Below are positions 7,904 through 16,463 of a DNA stretch of 64,000 bases, piece after piece. Origin of the DNA: AP-15 sp963796155 (GTDB lineage Bacteria > Pseudomonadota > Alphaproteobacteria > ATCC43930 > CGMCC-115725); assembly GCA_963796155.1 (NCBI GenBank), contig CAWCKT010000015.1:62001-126000 (forward strand). Reading direction: 5' to 3'. A program made the translations under genes and the position numbers. The notes under the pieces are model-generated. The model was not told where the DNA came from and ran no database searches. It saw only the letters and a program-made list of their open reading frames with translations. The number at the start of each line of letters is the position of its first letter. Within the stretch, counting starts at the first letter, position 1.

Positions 7904-9435
7904 CGCGGGAGGCTGCCGCCCATCAGCAGGCCGAGGTCGCGCTCGCTCGCCGCGGGGCCGAGCACGCCGGCGATCCGCCCGCCCTCCATGACCAGGATGC
8001 GGTCGGCGAGCGCGCGGATCTCGTCGAGATCGGCCGAGACGAGCAGGATCGCGGTACCGGCTTCCTTCAGCGCCAGAAGGCGCCGGTGAATGAAGTCGCT
8101 CGCCGCGATATCGACCCCACGGGTCGGCTGACCGACGATCAGGCACCGCGGGCGACCCCCCATCTCGCGGGCGCAGACGAGCTTCTGCTGGTTGCCGCCG
8201 GATAGGGTGCCAGCGAGTGCCGTGGGCTCCAACGGACGCACATCGAAATCCTGCATGCGCCGCCGGGCCGCTTCGGTGATGGCTGTTGGCGCCGCGAACC
8301 AGCCGCGCGCGAAGGGCGGCCTGCGCTGGTTGCCGAGAATGGCGTTCTCTTCGGCGGTGAACTCGGCGATCAGCGCCGTGCCGAGGCGATCCTCGGCGAT
8401 ATGGGCGAGCCCGAGCGCGCGCCGGGCATCGATATCGAGCGAGGTCGCCTCGTACCCGGAGAAGCGCAGCGAGCCGCGCATCGGGATCATGCCCGCAAGC
8501 GCGGCGAGAAGCTCGGATTGGCCATTTCCGGCCACCCCGGCGATCCCGACGATCTCGCCCGCGCGAACTGAAAAGCTGATATCGCGGAGCCCCGGCGCGC
8601 TTAGGCCATCGGCCTCCAGCGCCGGGGCGCCCACCCCCTCCCTTCCCTCCCCCGCTCGCGGGGGAGGGTTAGGGTGGGGGCGGATCTCTCGCGGCGCCAA
8701 CCGCTGGCCGATCATCAGCTCGGCGAGTTTCTCGGCGTCGGTCACCGCGGTGTCGAGCGTCGCGACGATACGGCCGGTGCGCATGACGCTGACCCGGTCG
8801 GTGGCGGCGAGGACCTCCTTCAGCTTGTGGGTTACCAGCAGCACCGTCCTGCCCTCGGCGGCGAGCCGGCGCAGCACCGCGAAGAGCCGCTCGCTCTCCT
8901 GCGGGGTCAAGACCGCGGTCGGCTCGTCGAGGATCAGGATGTCGGCGCCGCCGCGCAGCGCCTTGAGGATCTCCAGGCGCTGGCGCAGCCCGACCGGGAG
9001 GCTCCCGGCCATCGCTTCGGGGTCGAGAGCCAGGTCGAAGCCGCTGGCAAAACTCGAGAGATCGTCGCGCACTCTTTGGGCGGCGCCGCGGAGCAGCGGG
9101 CCGGGTTCGCTGCCGAGCAGCAGGTTTTCGAGCACGGTGAAAGTGTCGACCAGCACGAAGTGCTGATGGACCATGCTGATCCCGGCGGCGATCGCGTCCC
9201 TCGGTGAGCCAAAGCCGACCGTCTGCCCGCGGATCCTGATCTCGCCGGCATCGGGCCGGAAATGCCCGTAGAGCAGCCCCATCAGGGTCGACTTGCCGGC
9301 GCCGTTTTCGCCGATGATCCCGTGCACGGTGCCGTGCGCGACAGCGAGGTCCACCCCGTCATTCGCCCGGATTGCCCCGAAACACTTGTGGATGCCGCAG
9401 CACTCGACGGCGGGCGGCGGCGCCCCTTCCGTCAC
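7900..9435 (-). CDS. Nucleoside/simple-sugar ABC transporter ATPase (two ATPase domains)
   Basis: This 511-residue protein has two ABC domains, as in sugar and BMP-type nucleoside importers. Domain 1 has Walker A GENGAGKST and Walker B DILILDEPTAVL. Domain 2 has a degenerate Walker A (GVAGNGQSE) and LSGGNQQKL, as usual for the second half. Its start overlaps the stop of the BMP receptor gene by four bases. The linker between domains contains PHPNPPPRAGEGREGV, the translation of a palindromic repeat (8634-8680) inserted in frame. No permease genes follow, although importers of this type need two. The true substrate is unknown. Confidence 0.9.
   Translation of the reverse strand: MTEGAPPPAVECCGIHKCFGAIRANDGVDLAVAHGTVHGIIGENGAGKSTLMGLLYGHFRPDAGEIRIRGQTVGFGSPRDAIAAGISMVHQHFVLVDTFTVLENLLLGSEPGPLLRGAAQRVRDDLSSFASGFDLALDPEAMAGSLPVGLRQRLEILKALRGGADILILDEPTAVLTPQESERLFAVLRRLAAEGRTVLLVTHKLKEVLAATDRVSVMRTGRIVATLDTAVTDAEKLAELMIGQRLAPREIRPHPNPPPRAGEGREGVGAPALEADGLSAPGLRDISFSVRAGEIVGIAGVAGNGQSELLAALAGMIPMRGSLRFSGYEATSLDIDARRALGLAHIAEDRLGTALIAEFTAEENAILGNQRRPPFARGWFAAPTAITEAARRRMQDFDVRPLEPTALAGTLSGGNQQKLVCAREMGGRPRCLIVGQPTRGVDIAASDFIHRRLLALKEAGTAILLVSADLDEIRALADRILVMEGGRIAGVLGPAASERDLGLLMGGSLPR
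8634..8680. repeat. REP-like palindrome inside the ABC ATPase gene
   Basis: A perfect 11-bp inverted repeat (CCCTCCCCCGC at 8645-8655, GCGGGGGAGGG at 8658-8668) is extended by imperfect outer arms (CCCCCTCCCTT against TTAGGGTGGGGG). It lies exactly between the two ATPase domains and keeps the reading frame. Translated on the minus strand it gives a proline-rich PNPPPRAGEG-type segment, a pattern I recognise from dispersed palindromic repeats in many alphaproteobacterial genomes. Only one copy is visible in this window. Confidence 0.75.
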
Positions 9436-10439
9436 GGCTCGGCTGGCCGGATCCGGCCGGCGATGATTTCCGCGCGGGCGGCTTCCGCCTTGGCCTGCAT
9501 CTCCGGCGTCACTAGAGCCTTGTTGTTGTCGTCCATCGCGTAGTCGACACCATGCTCGGCGAGACCGAGGCTCCTGACACCGGGCTGCCAGGTGCCGGCG
9601 CGCGCCGCAACGAAGGCGTCGTAGACCGCGTTGTCGACCCGCTTCAGCAGCGAGGTTAGCACCGTCCCCGGGAAAAGCGGGTTCTGGTTCGAATCCATGC
9701 CGATGGCGAGCTTGCCCTCGTCCTTGGCCGCCTGCAACGCGCCGAACCCGGTGATTCCGGCGGCGGCGAAGATCACGTCGACGCCGCGGTCGAACTGGCT
9801 GCGCGCGAGCTCTGCGCCGCGCGCCGGGTCGACAAAAGCGGCCGGCGTTGTGCCGGTGACGTTGTCGACGATCGCGATCCCGGGCACCGCCCAGCGGGCA
9901 CCCTCCGCATAGCCCTTGCCGATCCGGCGGATGATCGGGATGTCCATGCCGCCGAGATAGCCGATCGTGCCGCTCTTCGAGGCCATGGCACCAAGGACGC
10001 CGACGAGGAAGGCGCCCTCCTGCTCACGGAACACGACGGATTGCACGTTCGGCTTATCGACGACAGTGTCGATGATGACGAGCCGCGCCTCGGGAAAGCG
10101 GTCGGCGACGGTCTCGACCGCCGCGCGCTGGTCGAAGCCGACCGCGACGACGACGGGTGCCCCGCGCCGAATCAGGGTCGACAGCGCCTGCACCCGCTGG
10201 CTGTCGTTGGTGATCTCGACCTCGTGATAGGCGATGCCGGTTTCTCGCTTGAACCGCTCGGCGCCGTTGTAGGCGGCCTCGTTGAAGGATTTGTCGAACT
10301 TGGCACCCTGCGCATAGACGATCCCCGGTGCCGCGTCGTCGGCCGCTACCGGCACCGCGGCCATCACGAGGACGACGAGCGCGAAGGCTGATCGCCGCAG
10401 TTGTGGCAATTCCCTGACGTCAGGGCGAAGCCGCGACAA
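9432..10439 (-). CDS. BMP-family ABC transporter substrate-binding protein
   Basis: This 335-residue protein has an N-terminal hydrophobic export segment (RSAFALVVLVMAAVPVAA) followed by a BMP/PnrA-like fold: GIVYAQGAKFDKSFNEAAYNG, split as GIVYAQGAKFDKSFN and EAAYNG. Further conserved parts are EGAFLVGVLGAMASKSGTIG and IFAAAGITGFGALQAAK. BMP receptors capture nucleosides or related compounds outside the inner membrane. It is upstream of, and overlaps, the dual ATPase, so the two form an incomplete import operon without permeases. A possible promoter lies about 310 bases upstream (10750-10778). Confidence 0.9.
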   Translation of the reverse strand: MSRLRPDVRELPQLRRSAFALVVLVMAAVPVAADDAAPGIVYAQGAKFDKSFNEAAYNGAERFKRETGIAYHEVEITNDSQRVQALSTLIRRGAPVVVAVGFDQRAAVETVADRFPEARLVIIDTVVDKPNVQSVVFREQEGAFLVGVLGAMASKSGTIGYLGGMDIPIIRRIGKGYAEGARWAVPGIAIVDNVTGTTPAAFVDPARGAELARSQFDRGVDVIFAAAGITGFGALQAAKDEGKLAIGMDSNQNPLFPGTVLTSLLKRVDNAVYDAFVAARAGTWQPGVRSLGLAEHGVDYAMDDNNKALVTPEMQAKAEAARAEIIAGRIRPAEP

Positions 10440-10956
10440 AACTCGAGAAGTGATCAGTCTCAGCGCTATATCCTCTTTCCAATCAATCGGTTATGAGAAA
10501 ACCCCGGGCTCCCGGCAAGGGCTTCTCAGGGAAGCCTAGCCGAATGGGCCCCGCTGTTTTAGCTGTTTTTACAGGAAATTATCAGCGACCGACCGCTCGT
10601 TCTCCGCAGGAATCCTGGAGCGCTGGCGACATAGCGAACAAAAAAACAGCGAGATAATGGGCCACTTGAGGCGGCATCCATAAATGCACGGGCGCAGACG
10701 GCAGCGGGCGAGCCGAAATCATTGTCGAGATCCAAGTTGGAGATTGCCAAAATAGCATATAAATCTCGAATTTGTCAATCGGTGAAAGCCGCGATCCCCA
10801 ATCCGCCCTCCGATGTGAGGGCTTATGGCTCACGCCAGGCCTCGGCGCTCATGCTTGGCAAATAGATGCGCGCGCATCATATCGGCTCCCAGGGCCGGCG
10901 CAGCGGGACCGCTTGCCAGCGACGGCCCGGATCCCGGCAACAGCTGAAGCCGATTG
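10440..10956. other. Intergenic region between BMP gene and prfC
   Basis: There is no supported gene in this divergent 517-base gap. It contains a comparatively A+T-rich part (about 10540-10790), a 6-bp hairpin (GGCTTC/GAAGCC near 10520-10540) and one minus-strand promoter-like site. Short minus-strand open frames here have no recognisable features. Confidence 0.45.
10750..10778 (-). promoter_or_regulatory. Possible sigma-70 promoter for the BMP-ABC genes
   Basis: On the minus strand a perfect TTGACA (10773-10778) is followed by 17 bases and CTATTT (10750-10755) in an A+T-rich patch. The -35 is ideal and the -10 is weak. It faces the BMP receptor gene about 310 bases away. Confidence 0.35.
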
Positions 10957-12543
10957 ATGAGCACGCTTACCGACGAGATTGCGCGCCGGCGGACGTTTGC
11001 GATCATTTCGCATCCGGACGCCGGCAAGACCACATTGACCGAGAAATTGCTCCTGTTCGGCGGGGCGATTCAGCTCGCGGGCGAGGTCAGGGCACGCGGC
11101 GAGAGGCGGCGGGTGCGCTCGGATTGGATGGCGATCGAGCGCGAGCGCGGCATCTCGGTCTCCTCGGCGGTGATGAGCTTCGAGCATGAGGGGCTCGCCT
11201 TCAACCTCCTCGACACGCCGGGCCATCAGGATTTCAGCGAGGACACCTACCGCACGCTGACCGCGGTCGACAGCGCGGTGATGGTGCTCGACGCCGCCAA
11301 GGGCATCGAGGAGCAGACCCGCAAGCTCTTCGAAGTCTGCCGGTTGCGCGACGTGCCGATCATCACCTTTGTCAACAAGCTCGACCGCGAAGGCCGCGAC
11401 CCGTTCGACCTCATCGACGAGATCGAGCAGGCGCTGGCGCTCGATGCGACCCCGGCCTCCTGGCCGATCGGCATGGGGCGCGACTTTCTCGGCACCTGGG
11501 ACCTCTTCGCCGATGCGCTGTTGCTGTTCGAGCGCGGCACTCGCGAGCGGGTCATCGAGCCGGTCCGGTGCAGCGGCCTCGACGACCCTAACCTCTCTCG
11601 CCGTCTGCCCAGACCTGCGCTCGCCAAATTGCGCGAGGAGGTCGAGATGGCGCGCGGCCTCTGTCCGCCCTTCGATCGGCAAGCCTTTCTTCAGGGCCAT
11701 ACGACCCCGGTGTTCTTTGGCAGTGCGCTCAACAATTTCGGCGTGCGCGAACTGTTGCGCGGCATCTCCGCACTGGCTCCGCCGCCCCGGCTGCAACCCG
11801 CCCGACCGCGCCCGATCAGCCCCGAGGAGACGGGTGTGGCCGGCTTCGTGTTCAAGGTGCAGGCCAATATCGACCCGCAGCACCGCGACCGCATCGCCTT
11901 TGTGCGGATTTCGTCGGGCCGCTTTCAGCGCGGCATGAAATTGAAGAACATCCGCACCGGGCGGGTGATGTCGGTGCAGGCGCCGGTGTTTTTTCTGGCG
12001 CGCGAGCGCAACCTGGCCGAGGAGGCATGGCCCGGCGACGTCATCGGCATCCCCAATCACGGCAGCTTGCGGATCGGTGACACCTTGACCGAAGGCGAGG
12101 CGATCCGCGTCACCGGCATCCCGAATTTCGCGCCCGAGATCCTGCACCGGGTCCGCGTCGAGGATCCGATGAAGTCCAAGCATCTGCGTCACGCCCTGGA
12201 GCAGCTGGCCGAAGAAGGGGTGACTCGCGTCTTCAAGCCCGTCGCCGGCGGCGACTGGATCGTCGGCGTCGTGGGTGCGCTGCAGCTCGACGTGCTCGAG
12301 GCGCGGCTCGCCGCCGAGTACGACCTCGCCACCCGCCTCGACGCAGCGCCCTTTCAGGCGGCGCGCTGGCTCGAAGCCGACGACCCCGCCGAGCTCGAAC
12401 GCTTCCGCGTCAGGAACCCCTCGGCCAGCGCCGAGGACCATGACGGTGTGGCGGTCTTTCTCGCGCGCAACGCGTGGGACTTGCGCACCACGATCGAGGA
12501 ATGGCCCTCGTTGCGCTTCAAGGAAACCCGAGAGCAGAGCTGA
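10957..12543 (+). CDS. prfC: Peptide chain release factor 3
   Basis: This translational GTPase recycles RF1/RF2 from the ribosome. The 528-residue protein starts with MSTLTDEIARRRTFAIISH followed by the G1 motif PDAGKTTLTE (about residues 19-28). Switch II appears as DTPGHQDFSEDTYR and G4 as NKLDRE. The RF3-specific GRDFLGTWDL segment and the domain II motif GDVIGIPNHGSLRIGDT are present. Length and order are standard. The ATG at 10957 directly follows an in-frame TTG, and the ATG is preferred. Confidence 0.95.
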   Translation: MSTLTDEIARRRTFAIISHPDAGKTTLTEKLLLFGGAIQLAGEVRARGERRRVRSDWMAIERERGISVSSAVMSFEHEGLAFNLLDTPGHQDFSEDTYRTLTAVDSAVMVLDAAKGIEEQTRKLFEVCRLRDVPIITFVNKLDREGRDPFDLIDEIEQALALDATPASWPIGMGRDFLGTWDLFADALLLFERGTRERVIEPVRCSGLDDPNLSRRLPRPALAKLREEVEMARGLCPPFDRQAFLQGHTTPVFFGSALNNFGVRELLRGISALAPPPRLQPARPRPISPEETGVAGFVFKVQANIDPQHRDRIAFVRISSGRFQRGMKLKNIRTGRVMSVQAPVFFLARERNLAEEAWPGDVIGIPNHGSLRIGDTLTEGEAIRVTGIPNFAPEILHRVRVEDPMKSKHLRHALEQLAEEGVTRVFKPVAGGDWIVGVVGALQLDVLEARLAAEYDLATRLDAAPFQAARWLEADDPAELERFRVRNPSASAEDHDGVAVFLARNAWDLRTTIEEWPSLRFKETREQS

Positions 12544-12777
12544 CCGAAATACGCGGGAACCGCGTCACGGAGCGGCTCGCCGGCAGCGACCCCTGTCGGT
12601 GCGGCCCGCGCCCGGTGACGGAATGGCGCGCTGTGGGCAGTCGCGCACCCCTTCACCACGAATCGTGGCTCGATTCAACACTCTCTCCGGCGCGGCCTGC
12701 TTGAAAGAGGCGGCTTTGCGGTTTTGAATGTACGTCACGCTCGAATAGCGTCAGGCTGCTGCCCGCGGAGCGCCACA

Positions 12778-12882
12778 TGTCGACAAGTGAGCATTCGGTT
12801 CCGCCCAAGCGCGATCCCGCTCGTAAATCCCGTAAACCGAAGGCTTCATTCCGGGTGCGTGGCCGGTATATGGGGCATTAGT
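12778..12882 (+). CDS. Possible small basic protein
   Basis: A 34-codon frame (ATG 12778, stop TAG 12882) encodes a Lys/Arg-rich peptide ending in KASFRVRGRYMGH. I do not recognise it firmly. The C-terminal part resembles the beginning of small basic alphaproteobacterial hypothetical proteins and could be a truncated copy. There is no clear ribosome-binding site. Low confidence. Confidence 0.22.
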
Positions 12883-12989
12883 GGTGATGCCGCGATGAAT
12901 TCAGCAGTGTGCCGGAGCGAGGGATAAGAGCCCGCCTCAATGGAGCCATTCGGCGGGTGCCGGGTTGGTGTCTCCGAGGGGTAAGGGGC

Positions 12990-13050
12990 GTGCCAGGGGA
13001 GAGATCATCGGCATCCCCAAGCGCGGCAGTCCGAGATCGGCGACAACCTA
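12990..13050 (+). pseudogene. Decayed fragment resembling prfC domain II
   Basis: Sixteen identical bases (TCATCGGCATCCCCAA) and about 55 similar bases match prfC at about 12032-12090. Read across one missing base, the fragment gives EIIGIPKRGS then EIGDNL, against GDVIGIPNHGSLRIGDT in the intact gene. No further open frame surrounds it. It looks like a relic of a duplicated or second RF3-type GTPase gene. Confidence 0.42.
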
Positions 13051-13212
13051 CGAAGTCGACGCGGTTGGAGCCACATTGCCACAGCCGCAACTTCTATCGG
13101 TTATAAGCCTGCCAGTTTTTGCCTTTTTAGCGATTCCATCAAAGTTGACATAAAATTGACGATAAATTTCAAACAATCTGACGCTCGGGCCAACTCATTT
13201 TCGACGCCTTTG

Positions 13213-13229
13213 TGTTACAAACCGTAACA
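13213..13229. promoter_or_regulatory. Operator-like palindrome upstream of the zinc-ribbon gene
   Basis: TGTTAC-AAACC-GTAACA is a perfect 6-bp inverted repeat with a 5-bp centre, 27 bases before the ATG at 13257 in an A+T-rich stretch. The symmetry and position are those of a repressor operator of the TetR type; the regulator is unknown. Confidence 0.45.
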
Positions 13230-13256
13230 GATTAAAGCGATCGTTGACAGGAACAT

Positions 13257-13484
13257 ATGGCAATATCATCGCTCAGCTGTACCATGCCACGGCTTGAAGC
13301 CGCTCTCGCGGGCGAGCCTCCATCCTGCGGATGCCCCCACTGCTTTCGCCCGGTGTTCGGACCCGGCTGGTGGTGTGAAAATTGCAATACCTGTGCTTTT
13401 CCCGGTATGATCCTCGATGCCGACTATGAGCCCGAACCCGGCGAATCGGACGGCGACGAGGAGCCCGACGACGACTTTGGCTAG
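13257..13484 (+). CDS. Small zinc-ribbon-like acidic protein, unknown function
   Basis: This 75-residue open frame has a cysteine array typical of a zinc ribbon: SCGCPHCFRP (residues about 23-32) and WWCENCNTC (about 39-47), then an acidic tail (ESDGDEEPDDDF). The frame begins at ATG 13257 after an A+T-rich region with an operator-like palindrome. That position, away from other genes, favours a real gene over chance. I do not recognise the family. The minus-strand open frames over the same bases lack such a pattern. Confidence 0.5.
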   Translation: MAISSLSCTMPRLEAALAGEPPSCGCPHCFRPVFGPGWWCENCNTCAFPGMILDADYEPEPGESDGDEEPDDDFG

Positions 13485-13509
13485 TCCGAGCTTCTCCAAG
13501 CACTCCCCG

Positions 13510-14391
13510 CTACTTCGCGACTTGGTGGCCGGCGAGGTGCTCGAGCACCCGCACCAGCCCCGAATGGTCCCAGCCTTTGCCGCCGAGTGCCGCCGCGGCG
13601 TTGAACAGCTCCTGCGTCGTCGCCGTGTTGGGCAGCGAGAGGCTGAGCGCGCGCGCTCCTTGCAGTGCGAGGTTCAGATCCTTCTGGTGCAATTCGATGC
13701 GGAAGCCCGGGTCGAAGCTGCGCCTGATCATCCGCTCGCCGTGGACCTCGAGGATACGCGATGAGGCGAACCCGCCCATTAGCGCCTCTCTGACCTTGGC
13801 GGGGTCGGCTCCGGCGCGCGAGGCGAACAACAGCGCCTCGCCGACCGCCTCGATCGTCAATGCGACGATGATCTGGTTCGCCACTTTGGTCGTCTGGCCG
13901 TCGCCGTTGCCGCCGACCAAGGTGATGTTCTTGCCCATCAGATCGAAGAGCGGCTTGACCTTGCCGAATGCACGCTCGGGCCCGCCGACCATGATCGTCA
14001 ACGACGCCGCCTTGGCGCCGACCTCACCGCCGGAAACCGGCGCGTCGAGGTAATCGCAGCCCTTCTTATTGATTTCGTCGGCGAAGAGCTTGGTTTCGAT
14101 CGGCGAGATCGAGCTCATGTCGACGACGATCTTGCCGGGCGACAGCCCGTCGGCGACTCCGTCCGGGTCGAACAGCGCGCTCCTGACGTCGGGCGTGTCC
14201 GGAACCATCAGAATGACGATCTCGGAACTCTCGGCGATCGCCTTCAGGGTATCGCAGACAATAGCGCCCACGCCGCGGACATCGGCCGGCAGCCGGCGCT
14301 TGCCGTAGACGAAGAGCTCGTGTCCGCCCTTGATCAGGTTGAGGGCCATCGGATGCCCCATGATCCCGAGTCCGACGAAACCGATCTTCAT
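13510..14391 (-). CDS. glxR: 2-hydroxy-3-oxopropionate (tartronate semialdehyde) reductase family dehydrogenase
   Basis: This 293-residue beta-hydroxyacid dehydrogenase has an NAD(P)-binding GFVGLGIMGHPMA at the N-terminus. The substrate motif DAPVSGGEVGAKAASLTIM lies near residue 117, the catalytic Lys is in GDGQTTKVANQIIV, and a C-terminal HQKDLNLAL motif follows. The family reduces tartronate semialdehyde to glycerate in glyoxylate metabolism or acts on related 3-hydroxyacids. No glyoxylate carboligase is in the window, so the exact substrate is inferred from similarity. It is a single gene on the minus strand. Confidence 0.85.
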   Translation of the reverse strand: MKIGFVGLGIMGHPMALNLIKGGHELFVYGKRRLPADVRGVGAIVCDTLKAIAESSEIVILMVPDTPDVRSALFDPDGVADGLSPGKIVVDMSSISPIETKLFADEINKKGCDYLDAPVSGGEVGAKAASLTIMVGGPERAFGKVKPLFDLMGKNITLVGGNGDGQTTKVANQIIVALTIEAVGEALLFASRAGADPAKVREALMGGFASSRILEVHGERMIRRSFDPGFRIELHQKDLNLALQGARALSLSLPNTATTQELFNAAAALGGKGWDHSGLVRVLEHLAGHQVAK

Positions 14392-14517
14392 GACCCCTCC
14401 TGCCCGCCTTGGTAAAATGATGGCCGCAATGTTATCGGAGGCTTACGCGATTGCCCGCGCCCTGGGCGATTGCAGAGACCGGGCTCGCCGAGGAGGCTTT
14501 CCCCGAGGCCTGTCCTT

Positions 14518-15411
14518 TTACGCAGGACCACATCCTGTCGCGCACGTTTCTTCCCGAGCGCTGAGCGGATACGGCGGCCGGTGCAGGCCGGCTGGAGAGA
14601 TGGTGAAGATCTCGTAGCCGGTCGCGGTCACCCCGATCGTGTGCTCGAACTGCGCCGACAGCGACCGGTCCTTGGTGACGGCGGTCCACCCGTCGCTGAG
14701 AATTTTGACCTCCCAGCGGCCGGCGTTGATCATCGGCTCGACCGTGAAGAACATGCCCTCCCGCAGTACGGGCCCCTCGTCGGGATGGCCGTAATGCAGG
14801 ATCGAAGGGGCGTCGTGGAAGACGCGCCCGACGCCGTGGCCGCAAAAGTCGCGCACCACCGAATACCGGTGGCTCTCGGCGTAGCGCTGGATCGCGTCCC
14901 CGATAGCGCCGATGCGGATACCCGGCTGCACGACGGCGATGCCACGCATCATCGCCTCGTAGGTGACATCGACTAGCCGCCTCGCCTTGACCGGGATGCG
15001 CTCACCGACAAAAAACATCCGGCTCGTGTCGCCGTGCCACCCGTCGACGATCACGGTTACGTCGATATTGACGATATCGCCCTCCATCAGCCGACGATCG
15101 CCCGGAATACCGTGGCAAACGACATGGTTGATCGACGTGCAGATGGATTTCGGGAAACCGCGATAGTTGAGCGGCGCCGGGATCGCATCGTGATCGACAA
15201 TGAAGTTGTGGCAGAGCCGGTCGAGCTCTTCGGTGGTGATCCCCGGGCGGACATGGGGGGTAATGAAGTCGAGCGTCTCGGCTGCGAGGACCCCGGCCCG
15301 CCGCATTCCTCCAAACGCTTCGGGACCGTGGATCTTGATCCGGCCGTCGCGAGCCTCTGACGGGGCGAGGCCCATCATAACGTCCCGTGACATGGCAAAT
15401 GTGTTTCGCAT
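14518..15411 (-). CDS. map: Methionine aminopeptidase, type I
   Basis: It removes N-terminal Met from nascent proteins. The 297-residue protein has the MetAP core: SINHVVCHGIPGDRRL, metal-binding Asp residues in DGWHGDTSRMFF, His in CGHGVGRVFHDAP, and Glu in TVEPMINAG and QFEHTIGVT. The N-terminus is about 25 residues longer than the compact enzyme and ends with a Pro/Cys tail. The start could be ATG 15411 or a downstream ATG (15393). It is divergent from the CinA-like gene. Confidence 0.92.
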   Translation of the reverse strand: MRNTFAMSRDVMMGLAPSEARDGRIKIHGPEAFGGMRRAGVLAAETLDFITPHVRPGITTEELDRLCHNFIVDHDAIPAPLNYRGFPKSICTSINHVVCHGIPGDRRLMEGDIVNIDVTVIVDGWHGDTSRMFFVGERIPVKARRLVDVTYEAMMRGIAVVQPGIRIGAIGDAIQRYAESHRYSVVRDFCGHGVGRVFHDAPSILHYGHPDEGPVLREGMFFTVEPMINAGRWEVKILSDGWTAVTKDRSLSAQFEHTIGVTATGYEIFTISPAGLHRPPYPLSAREETCATGCGPA

Positions 15412-15524
15412 CGTCGTTCAGAGGTCGAGAAGGCTCTCGCAGCGACATCAAGGTAGGCATTCGGGCGCTGCGCGGCAATCCTGGAGGGCACCGCCCGCGA
15501 TTGTGCCGGTGCGCGCATTTGCCT

Positions 15525-16337
15525 ATGAAGGGCGCCGCCGGGTGGGACCGAGCAGAGGAGAGGATCACGACCAGCAACTCCGAACCCAAAATCGTCACCG
15601 CTTGCGTGCTGATCATCGGCAACGAGATCCTGTCTGGACGCACCCAGGACGCCAATCTCGAATTCCTCGCCCGGAGCCTGAACGAGGCCGGCATTCGGCT
15701 GCGCGAAGCGCGGGTGATCCCCGATGACGCCGGCGTCATCGTAGCCACGATCAACACGGTGCGGCACGCCTTCGACTACGTCTTCACGACGGGTGGGATC
15801 GGCCCGACGCACGACGATATCACCGCGCAATGCGTCGCCGACGCGTTCGGGGTGGCGCTGGTCGTGCACCCCGAGGCAAAGCGGCTCCTTGAAACCCATT
15901 ACCTGCCGGGTCACCTGAACGAGGCGCGCCTGCGCATGGCGATGGTTCCCGAGGGCGCCGTGCTGCTCCCCAACCCGATCTCGCGCGCACCGGGGTTCCA
16001 GATCGGCAACGTCTTCGTGCTGCCGGGGGTGCCGAGCATCATGCAGGGGATCTTCGCGCAGCTGAAGCACCGCCTCGTCGGCGGCGAGAAAATGCTCAGC
16101 CGCAGCGTCAGCTGCCACCTCGCCGAGGGCACGCTGGCGAAGGACCTGGGCGCGCTGCAGACACGGTACCCCGATGTTGAGATCGGCTCCTACCCGTATT
16201 TCCGCCGAGGCGATTTCGGCGTGACCCTGGTGTTGCGCGGCACCGACGGGGTCCGCCTCGCGGGGGCGACCGACGAACTCAAAGCGCTGATCCGCACCTT
16301 GGGCGGAGATCCGCAGGAGGGGTTGAGCGAGGGCTAA
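15525..16337 (+). CDS. CinA/MoaB-like molybdopterin-binding domain protein
   Basis: The protein carries the MoCF-binding domain found at the N-terminus of CinA. IIGNEILSGRTQDANLEFLA is the classic substrate-binding start, followed by VFTTGGIGPTHDDITAQC. The C-terminal part (FVLPGVPSIMQGIF) also matches. It lacks the C-terminal nicotinamide-nucleotide amidase domain, as in the short alphaproteobacterial form. The start is uncertain: I use the in-frame ATG at 15525. The conserved domain begins about 25 codons later with no better ATG. Function is unproven in this short form. Confidence 0.82.
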   Translation: MKGAAGWDRAEERITTSNSEPKIVTACVLIIGNEILSGRTQDANLEFLARSLNEAGIRLREARVIPDDAGVIVATINTVRHAFDYVFTTGGIGPTHDDITAQCVADAFGVALVVHPEAKRLLETHYLPGHLNEARLRMAMVPEGAVLLPNPISRAPGFQIGNVFVLPGVPSIMQGIFAQLKHRLVGGEKMLSRSVSCHLAEGTLAKDLGALQTRYPDVEIGSYPYFRRGDFGVTLVLRGTDGVRLAGATDELKALIRTLGGDPQEGLSEG

Positions 16338-16463
16338 CGAGGGCAGGTTCTGCCGGGTTCAAGCTTTTCTCTCCGCAGCGCCGGTTGTAGGCTCTCTGCG
16401 CAAGCGCGCCGCGCCGCACAGCAGCGCGTGAAACGACAACGCGAATCCGGCGCCTCCCACATC

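Larger units (their letters stand above)
12544..13256. other. Gene-poor 0.7-kb region downstream of prfC
   Basis: No intact, recognisable gene of normal size is present. The region holds a 34-codon basic open frame (12778-12882), a short decayed prfC-like fragment (about 12990-13050), and an A+T-rich stretch (13100-13256). The A+T-rich part carries an operator-like palindrome just before the zinc-ribbon gene. Confidence 0.5.

Noticed and set aside
10849..12441. A 530-codon minus-strand frame opposite prfC
   Set aside because: Antisense of a well-conserved RF3 gene; no motif and a typical high-G+C shadow composition.
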